Shown: positions 29,896 through 39,736, counted from the first letter of the stretch. The stretch is DNA of 64,000 nucleotides from Lachnospiraceae bacterium (GCA_021153185.1 JAGKTY010000003.1:1-64000); one strand, 5' to 3'. Notes: generated by a model from the sequence alone, not told the origin. Made by a program: numbers and translations.

Positions 29896-30924
29896 CTATC
29901 TGAAATAAATCCGTACTGCCAGGTATATCAAAAAATACAACCTGTTTTTCATAAAAAACAAAAACAGCTTTTCGGCAAAGGAGAGCCTTCCCATGTTAGC
30001 CTTTGCTAATATTTCTTTTGTAACCGGCTCCTCACAAACGGATGCCATATCGTGCCTCAGCTTCCGGTACGGCGCACCCTTTTGTTTATACACACATCCT
30101 TTTACATTCAAAACCGTCAGGCATACATAGTCGTTGTCAATCTGCCCGGAAAAGTCATACCCGCCTTTTTTCTTTGAAATGCGAAGCAGATTCTCACGCA
30201 TGATCTGAATCTTTTTCATGTAACCGGAATCGTACTGCATCGTCATCGAACCATCATTCATCCAATAGTAATATGGGAAGAAATCCTTCACAATCACGAC
30301 CTTCTTTGCATCCAAAAACATACAAAGACTAAACTGAAAATCCTCTCCGATGGAAACCGCATCGTCACAGTTTTGTAAATTTGCCTTTACTAACTCTGCC
30401 CTGACAAGCTTTGTCACGCGGTTCGGCATCAGATGTCTTCCCATAAAGGAACCGTCATTGATGAGTACCGGGAACATCTCCTCCTTCAGCTCGTCTACCG
30501 AAAACACATCGCGCGGAAACAGCATCTGCTCTGTCCACTCCTTGTGGTTTCCGCTTTCGTAGACATGCCTAAGCCCGCAGCATACGATATCGGCATCTTC
30601 CGAAGCAGCGCGCGCATACAGCACCTCATACATATTTGGCGCTATAAAATCATCACTGTCTACATATCCGATGTAATCGCCTGTTGCCAGGCTGCTTCCT
30701 GCCTTCCACGCACTGGTCAGTCCTCCGTTTGGCTTATGAAGTACTTTGACGCGCGCATCCTTCCCTGCATAGTCATCGCACATCTGCACAGAGCGGTCCG
30801 TTCCCCCGTCATCCACAAGAATGATTTCGATGTCCGACAGCGTCTGCGCAAGGACGCTTTCCATACAGCGCGATAAATATTTTTCCATATTATAAACGGG
30901 AATTACAATACTTACCTTTGGCAT
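29896..30924 (-). CDS. GT2 glycosyltransferase
   Basis: A 342-residue family 2 transferase. Start chosen at the ATG at 30924 with AAAGGAGTGAGT upstream; an in-frame start 8 codons earlier lacks one. N-terminal GT-A domain: KVSIVIPVYNMEKYLSRCM, IEIILVDDGGTDRS, LHKPNGGLTSAWKAGSSLA and YVDSDDFIAP (DxD metal site). The C-terminal region (MQYDSGYMKK onward) is shared with wall-glycan GT2 enzymes, and the C terminus ends in a hydrophobic stretch (FLFFMKNRLYFLIYLAVRIY), probably membrane-attached. One of three related GT2 genes in tandem; about 1 kb each. Confidence 0.9.
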   Translation of the reverse strand: MPKVSIVIPVYNMEKYLSRCMESVLAQTLSDIEIILVDDGGTDRSVQMCDDYAGKDARVKVLHKPNGGLTSAWKAGSSLATGDYIGYVDSDDFIAPNMYEVLYARAASEDADIVCCGLRHVYESGNHKEWTEQMLFPRDVFSVDELKEEMFPVLINDGSFMGRHLMPNRVTKLVRAELVKANLQNCDDAVSIGEDFQFSLCMFLDAKKVVIVKDFFPYYYWMNDGSMTMQYDSGYMKKIQIMRENLLRISKKKGGYDFSGQIDNDYVCLTVLNVKGCVYKQKGAPYRKLRHDMASVCEEPVTKEILAKANMGRLSFAEKLFLFFMKNRLYFLIYLAVRIYFR

Positions 30925-30951
30925 ACTCACTCCTTTGGTTTCTTGCATTCT

Positions 30952-31935
30952 TTAGCATCCGGTCAGTCTGCGATACAGCGCCGGGGCAAGCAAAAACAAT
31001 CGATAGCCGATTCTGGTTTTTTTTGAAATTTCCTTCTCCATATGCCGGCAGGACAATGCTGCTTTGACATATTCCTGAAGCCGTTTTGCCTGCGCTGTCT
31101 CCTTTGGAAACGCATCGACTAACTGATAATAATAATGGACAGCCCCGTCCGCACGCGCACGCATTGCCGCTGCGACATGTTCCGCATCTCCTTTATGCTG
31201 AAAATATGCGATTCTTCCATCAAGGGCATCAAACCAGTCCAGCCGTTTCATATTGAAGGCGGCTCTCGTAATACTGTCCGGCGCACTGAAATAGCCATAC
31301 ATTGGCTGCTTCACATAAACGCTTCGCCTGATTTGATCAAAAATGAGATACGTGCAGCCCTCATCCTCATGCACCTTTCCTTTTGGAAAGCGGACAGTTT
31401 TCCACAAATTAGCAGCGTATAACTTATTCCATGCCACAATAAAATACGTCGCATCCTCGTGATGCGCATCATACAAATTGAGCAGCGTCTGCTTACGGTC
31501 ATACACGACATAATCCCTGCTGTCAGCATTTGCTAATTTTGTCTCGCACTCGCTCATATCCGGCTGTGTCACAACCGCATAGCGGCACAAGCTGACATCA
31601 CTACCGGTCTCAACAAGCGCTTGATAAAGTGCCTCAATGAAAAAGGGCGCAATATAATCATCGCTGTCGACAAATGCCACGTACGCTCCCTTCATCACAT
31701 CGAGTCCGGCGTTTCTTGCATCGGAAAGACCGCCATTTGGTTTGTGAATGACTTTAATCCGCGCATCCCTCCGTGCATACGCATCACATATTTCCCCGCA
31801 TCTGTCCGGGGAACCATCGTCCACGAGAATGATTTCCAGATTTTGATACGTCTGCCGCAACACACTTTCAATCGCACGCTCTATATAATTTTCCACATTG
31901 TAAATCGGCAGGATCACCGAAATAAGTGGGTCCAT
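30952..31935 (-). CDS. GT2 glycosyltransferase
   Basis: A 327-residue family 2 transferase, from the ATG at 31935 (GGAG 6 bases upstream; a TTG four codons earlier is unlikely). GT-A motifs: ISVILPIYNVENYIERAIES, LEIILVDDGSPDRC, HKPNGGLSDARNAGLDV and AFVDSDDYIAP with the DxD site. The second half (NKLYAANLWKTVRFPKGKVHEDEG) matches enzymes that add sugars to cell-surface polymers: NKLY and HEDE are the acceptor-side motifs. Middle of three tandem GT2 genes, 14 bases after the preceding one. Confidence 0.92.
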   Translation of the reverse strand: MDPLISVILPIYNVENYIERAIESVLRQTYQNLEIILVDDGSPDRCGEICDAYARRDARIKVIHKPNGGLSDARNAGLDVMKGAYVAFVDSDDYIAPFFIEALYQALVETGSDVSLCRYAVVTQPDMSECETKLANADSRDYVVYDRKQTLLNLYDAHHEDATYFIVAWNKLYAANLWKTVRFPKGKVHEDEGCTYLIFDQIRRSVYVKQPMYGYFSAPDSITRAAFNMKRLDWFDALDGRIAYFQHKGDAEHVAAAMRARADGAVHYYYQLVDAFPKETAQAKRLQEYVKAALSCRHMEKEISKKTRIGYRLFLLAPALYRRLTGC

Positions 31936-31949
31936 ACTATTCTCCAAGC

Positions 31950-32960
31950 TTATCTTCTTCTAAGTAGCTTCACGCATATTCCGCGCAGCTGTACAAGCAC
32001 ATACGTTATAAAAAGCATGTCCTTTTTGAAAAAATGATAGATGATTTTATAGTCAAACTGCGATAGGACAATCTGCGCACCCGGGCATCTTTTTGCAAGT
32101 TCTTTTCTGGCCTGCATATACTCCAATATGACCGCCTGCTTTTGCCTCTTATCAAGAGAAGCATCAAATGCAAGTCCTTCGATATCATCCAGAAATTCCT
32201 TCGTCAGCTTACTTGCAAGCACACGCGCCACCTGTTCATCGCTTCCGTACATGGCACCAAAGATGCCTCGCACTACATCAAATAAACGGAATGCAATCGG
32301 AATCTTATCCGTACGCCTCTTTGTGGAAAGCGTCGTTCCGCGGTCATCCTGAATGTATTCACACACCAAATCGGGAATCACGCAAAACTGCTTACAATTC
32401 TGCAGATATTGCAAATTGAAACACAAATCTTCCCCGAGGTTCAAATCTGTCGGAAATCCTGCCCGGATCAGCTCCTTGCGATACAATTTGTTCCATGGCA
32501 TATTGAAATACCCTGCCTCATAAAGCGAAAGAACGGCTTCTTTTGCACGCCGGGTCTCAAACACACCCACTTCTTTTGGCGATTTTGGAATCGTCCGCCC
32601 AAAATATAAGTGGTCATATCCGGCAACGACGAATTCGACATCGTCCGTCATCGCATCTACCAGCTTTTGTATGCTATCCTCCGACACATAATCATCGCTG
32701 TCTACAAACCGGATGAATTCTCCGCGCGCCTCCCGGATGCCGCGATTGCGCGATACCGAAACGCCCTGATTTTCCTGATGAACAACGCGTATCCGCGCAT
32801 CCTCCCCGGCAAGCTGCTCGGCCAATATCCCGGATGCATCCGGAGGCCCGTCGACAACCAATATGATTTCAATATCCTGATACGTCTGCGCAGTCAGGGA
32901 ATGCACACATCGCGCAAGCGTTTCCTCACTGCGGTAAACCGGAACAACAATACTAACCAT
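31950..32960 (-). CDS. GT2 glycosyltransferase
   Basis: A 336-residue family 2 transferase. N terminus MVSIVVPVYRSEETLARCV starts directly at the catalytic fold; then IEIILVVDGPPDASG, VHQENQGVSVSRNRGIREA and RFVDSDDYVSEDS with the DxD metal site, followed by MPWNKLYRKELIRAGFPTDLNLGEDL. The ribosome site is GGGGGAG. The middle strand reads VVDGP rather than the usual VDDGS, so one acidic residue of that motif is missing; the second Asp remains. First of three tandem GT2 genes, 15 bases after the DUF2142 gene. Confidence 0.92.
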   Translation of the reverse strand: MVSIVVPVYRSEETLARCVHSLTAQTYQDIEIILVVDGPPDASGILAEQLAGEDARIRVVHQENQGVSVSRNRGIREARGEFIRFVDSDDYVSEDSIQKLVDAMTDDVEFVVAGYDHLYFGRTIPKSPKEVGVFETRRAKEAVLSLYEAGYFNMPWNKLYRKELIRAGFPTDLNLGEDLCFNLQYLQNCKQFCVIPDLVCEYIQDDRGTTLSTKRRTDKIPIAFRLFDVVRGIFGAMYGSDEQVARVLASKLTKEFLDDIEGLAFDASLDKRQKQAVILEYMQARKELAKRCPGAQIVLSQFDYKIIYHFFKKDMLFITYVLVQLRGICVKLLRRR

Positions 32961-32975
32961 CGGCTCCCCCTGCTT

Positions 32976-35114
32976 TTACAAGTTTAATTGTTTGATGATA
33001 AAAACGTATGTCATGATCAAATTTAACAAAACAGATATATAAATCAAAACACCGTACATGGCTCTGGCCGGAATTTTATTCCAAATCCGGATGAGTCTTC
33101 CTGCTTTTTGATCTTCCGGACGTTTCAAGAACAGACAGCTTAGAAACGGCAGGAATAACGGAATAAAATAACGTCCCTGCACACCCAGAATCGTATCTGC
33201 TCCTACGGCTGTATAAGACACATACATGGATGTCCAGATCACCGCACTCACACCAAAGCACATCAGCAGCATCAAAAGCGTATATGGCAGTCCGAGTGCA
33301 CTTTTCTTAAACCATCTCTTGTCTTTTGCAACATAGTACTGGCGCTCTCTTAACGTAAATAATGCCGCAAGTACATAACAGATGATCAACACAAAATTGA
33401 CAAAGCCCGGTGCAAATCCAAGGTACGCATAGCCTACAAACGGCGCACGGCATGATAGATAATCACCGAGCATTGTGCCCATCTCACCTAGGAGAAGCGC
33501 TGCGTACGCCATCGGATTTTGCACAATGTACTTGATTTGTCCCGTAACGGATGCCCCCATATTACGCGGGTCTCCCGCATAGGAGAAATTCGATACAAGT
33601 GCATAATCCCCACCGGAAACCGGGGTCGGTTTGAAAATGTTATAGAGCATAAGTCCCGCCATCATCAGAAGTGCCACTTTGAAAATGACTTCCTGCCATC
33701 TCGTATAGAACTTGTCCTTACCGAGGAATAACAGCATCAGTGCCATAAAAATATAAACCGGTTTGGAAAGACATCCGACCTCAAAACAAAACAGCATCAA
33801 AAGGACTTTCCCCCAGTGCAATTTGACGATCGGTTCCAACAGCTCATTTAACATCAGCACCGTGCCAAGTGTTAAAAATGCAGTCACGACCGCATCATAC
33901 GTAATGGAAGAAGCAATAAACAGATTGTTTGGCAAAAGACCAATGAGTGTGACAAGCAATTTGTACTGTTTGCTCAGCCTGATCGCAAGGGCAAATACCA
34001 AAATATAACAAATCAAATTGCCAAACTTGGCAAGCATAACCATTGTCGCAAAGTCGCAGCCCAGTTGCCGACCAAGCCGGAAGCCTGCTGCCATCGGATA
34101 ATACACTCTTGTCTCTGTACGTACCATACGGCTCTGATGCGTAATATCCGGTGCTATCTCCGTCGCAACCTGCTGTTCATACGCCTCGACAAGCGCCCGC
34201 TCTGCTGCATTATTAAAGTACGGAAGCAGATTACCCTTCATCTGCATTGCGGCTTCCGTTGTCTCAATTGTGGACCCAAAAGACAAATCATATGCCGTCT
34301 TTGCATGTGCATATTCATCAAAGCCTACCTGGTTTGTCCCAACGCCGCAAATTATCATCCCTCCGAGCAGGAATGCAAGGCACATAAAAACAATCTCCGG
34401 TTTGTCCACAAGGAACCTGCCGTAGAATATCTGAAACAACAAATAGCAAGTACTTCCGATGAGAACAAATAAGAAGACGTAACGAAGCACATTGATTGTA
34501 AAATCGTTTCGAATCGAAAGCGTGACCTCACTTGCATCACACGCCGTCTGCGTTGTCAAAACAATCTTGACCCGGTTTGCACGTCTGCCGACGTTCATGA
34601 TGCCCGCATCAATCTTTGGGTTGATACTGCAAAAGAGTCCATCTGCAATCTGTTTGTCATCCTGATATAACGTAACCTGATATCCGCCACTTTCTTCAAG
34701 CGGCACATGCAATCCAAGCTTGCCGATAAATAACGTATTGTCTAATTTGACATCAAAAACGGTTCTCTTTACCTTGCGGTAAAAATGCTCATTTTTTTCA
34801 ACCAGCGTCTCATCTTCCTCCGGCTTATATTCCTCACCGTTGTACTCTGCAATCAGCCGCTCATTTTCCCGCTGCACACGAATGGCATTCTCTTCCTCGT
34901 CTGTCAGCTTTGCAAGATCCTCTTTCTGCATTATCTCGACATTTTCGCGATTCAGACCGTTCAGTTCGTATGGTTTTTGTTTGTGCCGGATTGCGTTCTG
35001 CTGGAAAACAACACACTCGACAAGAAGCGCAACCGTTGCAACCACAACGACAATGCCAATCATACGGAGGATTTTCCAGGCGTTCTTTTTCATGGTTTCT
35101 CTGTTACTCTGCAT
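32976..35114 (-). CDS. DUF2142 polytopic membrane protein
   Basis: A 712-residue membrane protein. One helix at about 15-35, then a roughly 170-residue extracytoplasmic domain with a charged helical start and a beta-rich part (TLFIGKLGLHVPLEESGGYQ). From about residue 205 there are about 11-12 helices. Family features are the acidic loop VGTNQVGFDEYAHAK and the C-terminal GVQGRYFIPLFLPF, both typical of DUF2142, a group related to GT-C glycosyltransferases. It starts inside the previous gene (11-base overlap) with GGCGG-type ribosome site. Likely transfers or assembles a surface glycan with the GT2 enzymes. Confidence 0.85.
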   Translation of the reverse strand: MQSNRETMKKNAWKILRMIGIVVVVATVALLVECVVFQQNAIRHKQKPYELNGLNRENVEIMQKEDLAKLTDEEENAIRVQRENERLIAEYNGEEYKPEEDETLVEKNEHFYRKVKRTVFDVKLDNTLFIGKLGLHVPLEESGGYQVTLYQDDKQIADGLFCSINPKIDAGIMNVGRRANRVKIVLTTQTACDASEVTLSIRNDFTINVLRYVFLFVLIGSTCYLLFQIFYGRFLVDKPEIVFMCLAFLLGGMIICGVGTNQVGFDEYAHAKTAYDLSFGSTIETTEAAMQMKGNLLPYFNNAAERALVEAYEQQVATEIAPDITHQSRMVRTETRVYYPMAAGFRLGRQLGCDFATMVMLAKFGNLICYILVFALAIRLSKQYKLLVTLIGLLPNNLFIASSITYDAVVTAFLTLGTVLMLNELLEPIVKLHWGKVLLMLFCFEVGCLSKPVYIFMALMLLFLGKDKFYTRWQEVIFKVALLMMAGLMLYNIFKPTPVSGGDYALVSNFSYAGDPRNMGASVTGQIKYIVQNPMAYAALLLGEMGTMLGDYLSCRAPFVGYAYLGFAPGFVNFVLIICYVLAALFTLRERQYYVAKDKRWFKKSALGLPYTLLMLLMCFGVSAVIWTSMYVSYTAVGADTILGVQGRYFIPLFLPFLSCLFLKRPEDQKAGRLIRIWNKIPARAMYGVLIYISVLLNLIMTYVFIIKQLNL

Positions 35115-35784
35115 GATTTTCTACCGCCTTTCGCTGTTTTTTCACAGGGAATTTCACTGCCATCGTCGCAGCCAGAAAAATGCATGTGAGCAGTCTGAAA
35201 TCATATAAAAAAGGATATGTCTTATGCGTGTAAATATAATTGGACTTAAGTGTCATATCGCTTACTTCATCCAAATAGAATGTCGTCACATTGTCCACTT
35301 TTGTATGGTTGGCCATGATACCCGGCGCAATCTCCTGTGGCAGCGGTGACTGCATATAAAAATCAATCAGAAGCGCTCCCACACACTGCTCATAGGAAGC
35401 ATACGGCAAATACACATACTGCAAATCATCACCGCCTGCGATATCATATTCATTGTGACTGACAAGCGTTTTGTCTGCACCGGAAATAACATAGACGTCA
35501 TAACAAAGAATGCCTGACAGTGGTTTGCCGAATTTGCTGATACCAACCTGAATGCCTCTCATCGCGCGTCCGATTGTATCCATCTGATAGCCGATATGTG
35601 CACCATCTGAAAGCACAAGTGCCTGCTCCGTATCGCCCTCTGCCTCAGCCATATTGATGTGATACGTGTCAAGCACCGTATCCGGCACCAATAAACTTCC
35701 AATAAATCCGAATAGACAAATCACTGTTGCAAGCGGCAACAAAATATGAATTCTATTTTGAATACTTTCCCGAATCCGTTTCAT
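35104..35784 (-). CDS. Membrane-anchored protein of the glycan cluster, unknown function
   Basis: A 226-residue protein from the ATG at 35784 (GGAG 6 bases upstream). One helix near the N terminus (HILLPLATVICLFGFIGSLLV), an extracytoplasmic beta-rich domain, and a second helix near the C terminus (RLLTCIFLAATMAVKF). I do not recognise a family. Its layout (helix, beta domain with GKPLSGILCYDVYVISGADK, helix) parallels the N-terminal part of the DUF2142 protein encoded by the next, overlapping gene, so the two may work together. First gene of the glycan cluster; no promoter of its own seen, only the HPr terminator. Confidence 0.75.
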   Translation of the reverse strand: MKRIRESIQNRIHILLPLATVICLFGFIGSLLVPDTVLDTYHINMAEAEGDTEQALVLSDGAHIGYQMDTIGRAMRGIQVGISKFGKPLSGILCYDVYVISGADKTLVSHNEYDIAGGDDLQYVYLPYASYEQCVGALLIDFYMQSPLPQEIAPGIMANHTKVDNVTTFYLDEVSDMTLKSNYIYTHKTYPFLYDFRLLTCIFLAATMAVKFPVKKQRKAVENHAE

Positions 35785-35803
35785 TACGTTCTCCACATTA
35801 AAA

Positions 35804-35828
35804 CAGCCCATCATGAATAGACGGGCTG
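35804..35828 (-). terminator. Terminator of the HPr gene
   Basis: Arms CAGCCCGTC and GATGGGCTG (one G-T pair) on the minus strand, then TTTTAAT. It sits in the leader of the glycan cluster, 7 bases past the HPr stop, so readthrough could set the level of that cluster. Confidence 0.75.
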
Positions 35829-35834
35829 CTTTTC

Positions 35835-36098
35835 TTATTCTCCAAGTCCGTTTTCGATTGCCTGCACAAGACTTGCAAGTGCCTGCTCCTCATCATCACC
35901 TTCACAAACGAACTCCACTTCATCACCACATTTCACACATGCACCAAGTACGCTCAATACGCTCTTTGCATTGGCTGTATTCTCCCGATACGTGAATGTA
36001 ATATGTGATTTAAACTGCATTGCTTCCTTACATAAGATACCGGCAGGGCGCAAATGAAGCCCGGTCGGGTTCTTAATCACAACCTTTTGTTTTACCAT
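35835..36098 (-). CDS. HPr-family phosphocarrier protein
   Basis: An 87-residue HPr. NPTGLHLRPAG holds His15, the residue phosphorylated by enzyme I, so this is not a His15-less Crh. AKSVLSVLG holds Ser46, the target of HPr kinase in Firmicutes, and the rest (CGDEVEFVCEGDDEEQALASLV) fits the family. Unlike a classic ptsHI unit, no enzyme I gene lies next to it; it stands alone between glmM and the glycan cluster, with its own terminator. It could be the general HPr or a second, dedicated copy. The ribosome site is GGAGG. Confidence 0.9.
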   Translation of the reverse strand: MVKQKVVIKNPTGLHLRPAGILCKEAMQFKSHITFTYRENTANAKSVLSVLGACVKCGDEVEFVCEGDDEEQALASLVQAIENGLGE

Positions 36099-36193
36099 CC
36101 TATAACCTCCAAATTATGACCTCACAAAGTTAGCCATACGATAACCCCTATACCTATTTTAATTCTACCACACAGTCAAAGAATCCTCAAGTA

Positions 36194-37543
36194 CTATAAC
36201 ATGACGTCCGTAATCAATGTTGCCAGTTTCTTTGCTTCCTGCGTAATCTGCTCCTGGTCTTTTCCCTCAATCATAACGCGCACAAGCGGCTCTGTTCCGG
36301 AAGGTCTGATCAGTACCCTGCCTTCCCCGTCAAATTTCTTCGTGAGCTCTGCAATGGCATGCGCTATTTCCGGATACTCCATATAACTCTCTTTTTTGTG
36401 ATTTGGAACCTTTGCATTGACAAGTGCCTGTGGCAGCACTTCCATGATCGTTGCAAGTTCCGATAATGGTTTGCCCGTTTCTACCATTACCTGTAACAAA
36501 TGAAGTGCACTAAGGAGTCCGTCTCCTGTAGAATTCTCATCAAGGAAAATAATGTGTCCCGACTGTTCACCACCAAGGTTGGCACCGATTTCGCGCATGC
36601 GCTCCAGCACATAGCGGTCCCCTACCTTTGTCTGTTCAATTTGGATGCCCCGCGCTTTTCCCATGAGAAAGAATCCAAGATTACTCATGACTGTCGCAAC
36701 GATGGTATCGCCTTTGAGCTGTCCTTTTTCCTTCATGTGGTTGCCGATGATGGCCATAATTTCATCACCGTCCACACAGGTTCCATTCTCATCAACTGCT
36801 AAAAGCCTGTCGGCATCGCCATCAAATGCGAGACCAATGTTTGCTTTTTCATAGACAACTCTTGCCATGAGCTCCTGCATATGTGTCGAGCCGCAGTTGG
36901 CGTTGATGTTTGTTCCATCAGGGTTATTGTGAATCGCAACAACATTGGCACCTAACTCTTTTAATGCTTCCACGGAAGTATAAAAGGAGGCACCTTCCGC
37001 ACAATCCACAACAATTTTCATACCTGAAAGATCGATCGGAATCGACTGGATTGCGTGGTTGATGTACTCTTCCCTTGCATCCGATCTGTTTTTGATTTTG
37101 CCGACGCCGGAGCCCGTTGGGAATTTGATTCCCTTCATATCACTTTTAATCAGTGCTTCTATTTCGTCTTCCAAAGAATCCGGTAATTTGTATCCGTTTG
37201 CATCAAAAAACTTAATTCCGTTAAACTCCACTGGGTTGTGACTTGCTGAAATCACAACACCTGCATCCACTTTGTATTTGCGTGTCAAATACGCGATTGC
37301 CGGTGTCGGAATCACGCCGACATACACACAGTTTGCACCGACAGAACAAGCGCCTGCCATCAGGGCGTTTGCAAGCATATCGCCGGAAATACGCGTATCA
37401 CAGCCGACCATAATTGTCGGTTTGTGCGCATTTTCTTTGGAAAGCACATAAGCACCTGCCTGACCTAACTGCATCGCAAGCAGTGGGGTTAACTCTTCGT
37501 TTGCAACACCTCTCACGCCATCTGTACCAAATAATCTAGCCAT
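36194..37543 (-). CDS. glmM: Phosphoglucosamine mutase
   Basis: Converts glucosamine 6-phosphate to glucosamine 1-phosphate for UDP-GlcNAc and peptidoglycan. The 449 residues have the N-terminal LFGTDGVRG, the phosphoserine loop [14 protein letters not shown] near residue 100, the metal loop [13 protein letters not shown] near 240, EQSGHIIF, and the C-terminal phosphate loop [13 protein letters not shown]. It follows cdaA and ybbR in the order conserved across Firmicutes; GlmM is known to bind and inhibit CdaA in other species. Confidence 0.97.
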   Translation of the reverse strand: MARLFGTDGVRGVANEELTPLLAMQLGQAGAYVLSKENAHKPTIMVGCDTRISGDMLANALMAGACSVGANCVYVGVIPTPAIAYLTRKYKVDAGVVISASHNPVEFNGIKFFDANGYKLPDSLEDEIEALIKSDMKGIKFPTGSGVGKIKNRSDAREEYINHAIQSIPIDLSGMKIVVDCAEGASFYTSVEALKELGANVVAIHNNPDGTNINANCGSTHMQELMARVVYEKANIGLAFDGDADRLLAVDENGTCVDGDEIMAIIGNHMKEKGQLKGDTIVATVMSNLGFFLMGKARGIQIEQTKVGDRYVLERMREIGANLGGEQSGHIIFLDENSTGDGLLSALHLLQVMVETGKPLSELATIMEVLPQALVNAKVPNHKKESYMEYPEIAHAIAELTKKFDGEGRVLIRPSGTEPLVRVMIEGKDQEQITQEAKKLATLITDVML

Positions 37544-37558
37544 AATTTACCTCTGTAT

Positions 37559-38857
37559 TTATTCTGATTTTCTAATCCGGACATTTACGGAAATCGTCCG
37601 GTTCCCTTTTACGGCAACGCCCTCCGGAAGAGAGAACGTAATCGGAACACCATATGTCGCATTCGCAAGCTCGGTAATACCTTTTTCTCTCATATATTCT
37701 TTCATGTCAATGGATGCCTTCACCTGATCGAGTCCAAACGCGCCCATCACATCAGGCAGTCCCGCAAATGTTACGGCAATTGCTTTATCAATTCCTACTT
37801 CTGCCGTAAATCCCTCCGGCACATTGCTAATCTCAATCATACTCTTAGAGATGCTGAATTCTTTTTCCTGTTTTGCTTCTATGCCGATCGAAACCTTGAG
37901 CGTCTCATCCTGCTCTTCGTCAGCAAATCTCGTTCCCTCCGGCAGATAATCGGCAAGGTCTAACGTATATTTGATGGTAGACTTTGCATCTGCAACAGAA
38001 AGATTATCGGAAGGTATTACGATTTCAGAAATATTCTTAAGGACGCTGCTTTTTCCTGCAATCATAACTTCAGCCGGCTTGATTTTTACTTCACCGGTCA
38101 ACCCGTAGCCGGCGGCAGGCTCGCCCACAATATTGGCTTTAAGCGGAACCGTCTTTGTCGCGAGAATCTCTGTGACCATCGCAACGGAACTGATATTGCT
38201 TGTAATATCCTTCTTTGGAAGCAATTCTCCCTTTGCATTGTAATAGCGCAGTTCAACAGTTGTGCTGACGTTGGAACTCATTCCATCCACAGAAACCTCT
38301 GCCTGAACCTTTGCCACGTCTGAAATCACTTTTTCAGGTCCGGAAATACGGACAATGTTCTGATCCATTGTCACATCTCCGACAACAAATGTGTCTTCCG
38401 GAGCGCCAAGTACAATCGGCACAATCGCAAGCTGTCTCTTTTGGAGATTGTCAATCTCAATCTGCGCCGTTTCCTCTTTTGCCTTCATGCTTTCGATTTT
38501 TTCGTTATATTTGCTTGATTCCACTTTGAGTGTCACCAAGCCTGTATTTTCATCTAAATTTCTCAAATCAGCAACTGCTCTTAAATTGTCCTTGCTGAGA
38601 ATATCTAAGATAGACCTCTTGGCTGAAACCGTGACGGTAACCGTTTCCGGCCCAACGAGGTCATAGACCTTCCCATCCTGCAAAAGCTGATCAACACCCG
38701 TCACCTCTACAGGCACACCGCTAAACGATGTACTGATTACCGGATCACTGACATTGACAACAACAAGCCATAACAGCACAGAAATAATGACTGCAAGAAT
38801 TTTGAGCCAAAGGTTGCTTCGATCATTGAACTCAGACAGTTTTTTTGTCAGCTTCAT
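37559..38857 (-). CDS. cdaR: YbbR-domain protein, CdaA regulator
   Basis: A 432-residue protein with one N-terminal membrane helix (about 17-37, LWLKILAVIISVLLWLVVV) and several extracytoplasmic YbbR repeats of about 80-90 residues (for example around FSGVPVEVTGVD, GAPEDTFVVGDVTMDQ, PAAGYGLTGEVKI). YbbR/CdaR regulates the diadenylate cyclase CdaA in other Firmicutes. Its start lies 26 bases inside the 3' end of cdaA, so the pair is translationally coupled. Two lysine/glutamate-rich linkers separate the repeats. Assignment is secure from domain and context. Confidence 0.93.
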   Translation of the reverse strand: MKLTKKLSEFNDRSNLWLKILAVIISVLLWLVVVNVSDPVISTSFSGVPVEVTGVDQLLQDGKVYDLVGPETVTVTVSAKRSILDILSKDNLRAVADLRNLDENTGLVTLKVESSKYNEKIESMKAKEETAQIEIDNLQKRQLAIVPIVLGAPEDTFVVGDVTMDQNIVRISGPEKVISDVAKVQAEVSVDGMSSNVSTTVELRYYNAKGELLPKKDITSNISSVAMVTEILATKTVPLKANIVGEPAAGYGLTGEVKIKPAEVMIAGKSSVLKNISEIVIPSDNLSVADAKSTIKYTLDLADYLPEGTRFADEEQDETLKVSIGIEAKQEKEFSISKSMIEISNVPEGFTAEVGIDKAIAVTFAGLPDVMGAFGLDQVKASIDMKEYMREKGITELANATYGVPITFSLPEGVAVKGNRTISVNVRIRKSE

Positions 38858-39728
38858 GCTTTCCCCTGCCTTTCCAGATACGTCTTTTCTTCACTTCTGT
38901 ACCTTTATTTTGTATGCTCTCAAGCTCATTCCGAAGCTGATCCGCATCCAGATTTCTTCGGAGTTTTCCATCCTTCGCCACAGAAATCCGTCCTGTTTCC
39001 TCGGAAACAATGACGGTAACCGAATCCGTGACCTCCGAAATGCCGACACCGGCACGATGTCTCGTACCAAGCTCCTTTGAAAGAGACATACTGTCGGAAA
39101 GCGGCAGATAACAGGTGGCACTCGTCACGCGATTGCCGCGGACAATCACAGCACCGTCATGAAGCGGTGTGTTGTGTTCAAAAATATTAATCAAAAGCTG
39201 ATTGGATACGACCGCATCTACTTCAATTCCGGTTCTCTCATACTCGCCAAGCGCGGTATCCCGTTCGATGACAATGAGTGCGCCGGTTTTTGCCTTCCCC
39301 ATTACCGTACACGCTTTTACAATCTCGTTTACGGTCCTATCTGAAAAACGGCCTTCGCTTTCTTTGCCGTTTTCAAATGGCAGAAACGGTGCAACAATCT
39401 TTTGTTGTCCGAGTTTCTCCAGTGCCCTTCGAAGCTCCGGCTGCAAAACAACAACAATCGCGATGACCGCAAGTGAGAAGACCTTCTCCGCAATCCAAAG
39501 AATCGTCGAAAACTGAAAAATAACGGATAAGAGCAGAAAGCCCAGAATCACAACAACACCTTTGAGCAGGGACCATGCCCTTGTGTTGCGAATCCACATC
39601 AAAATTTGGTACACCAAAAAGGAGATAATAATTATCTCCACAATGTCAGTCCACATAACGTTTTTGGGGATGTGCAGTGTTGTGAGGTATTCCTCTACAA
39701 AACCGGAAAAATTCGCAAATCTACTCAT
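38832..39728 (-). CDS. cdaA: Diadenylate cyclase CdaA
   Basis: Makes c-di-AMP from two ATP at the membrane; c-di-AMP controls potassium and osmolyte uptake and wall integrity in Firmicutes. The 298 residues have three N-terminal helices (about 28-47, 55-72, 78-95) and a DAC domain with the substrate motifs DGA (191-193, in NTPLHDGAVIVRGNRV) and RHR (223-225, in LGTRHRAGVGI). All catalytic motifs are present. Head of the conserved cdaA-ybbR-glmM unit; here it is also tightly linked, 8 bases apart, to an upstream membrane protein gene. Confidence 0.97.
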   Translation of the reverse strand: MSRFANFSGFVEEYLTTLHIPKNVMWTDIVEIIIISFLVYQILMWIRNTRAWSLLKGVVVILGFLLLSVIFQFSTILWIAEKVFSLAVIAIVVVLQPELRRALEKLGQQKIVAPFLPFENGKESEGRFSDRTVNEIVKACTVMGKAKTGALIVIERDTALGEYERTGIEVDAVVSNQLLINIFEHNTPLHDGAVIVRGNRVTSATCYLPLSDSMSLSKELGTRHRAGVGISEVTDSVTVIVSEETGRISVAKDGKLRRNLDADQLRNELESIQNKGTEVKKRRIWKGRGKHEADKKTV

Positions 39729-39736
39729 ATTATGAC

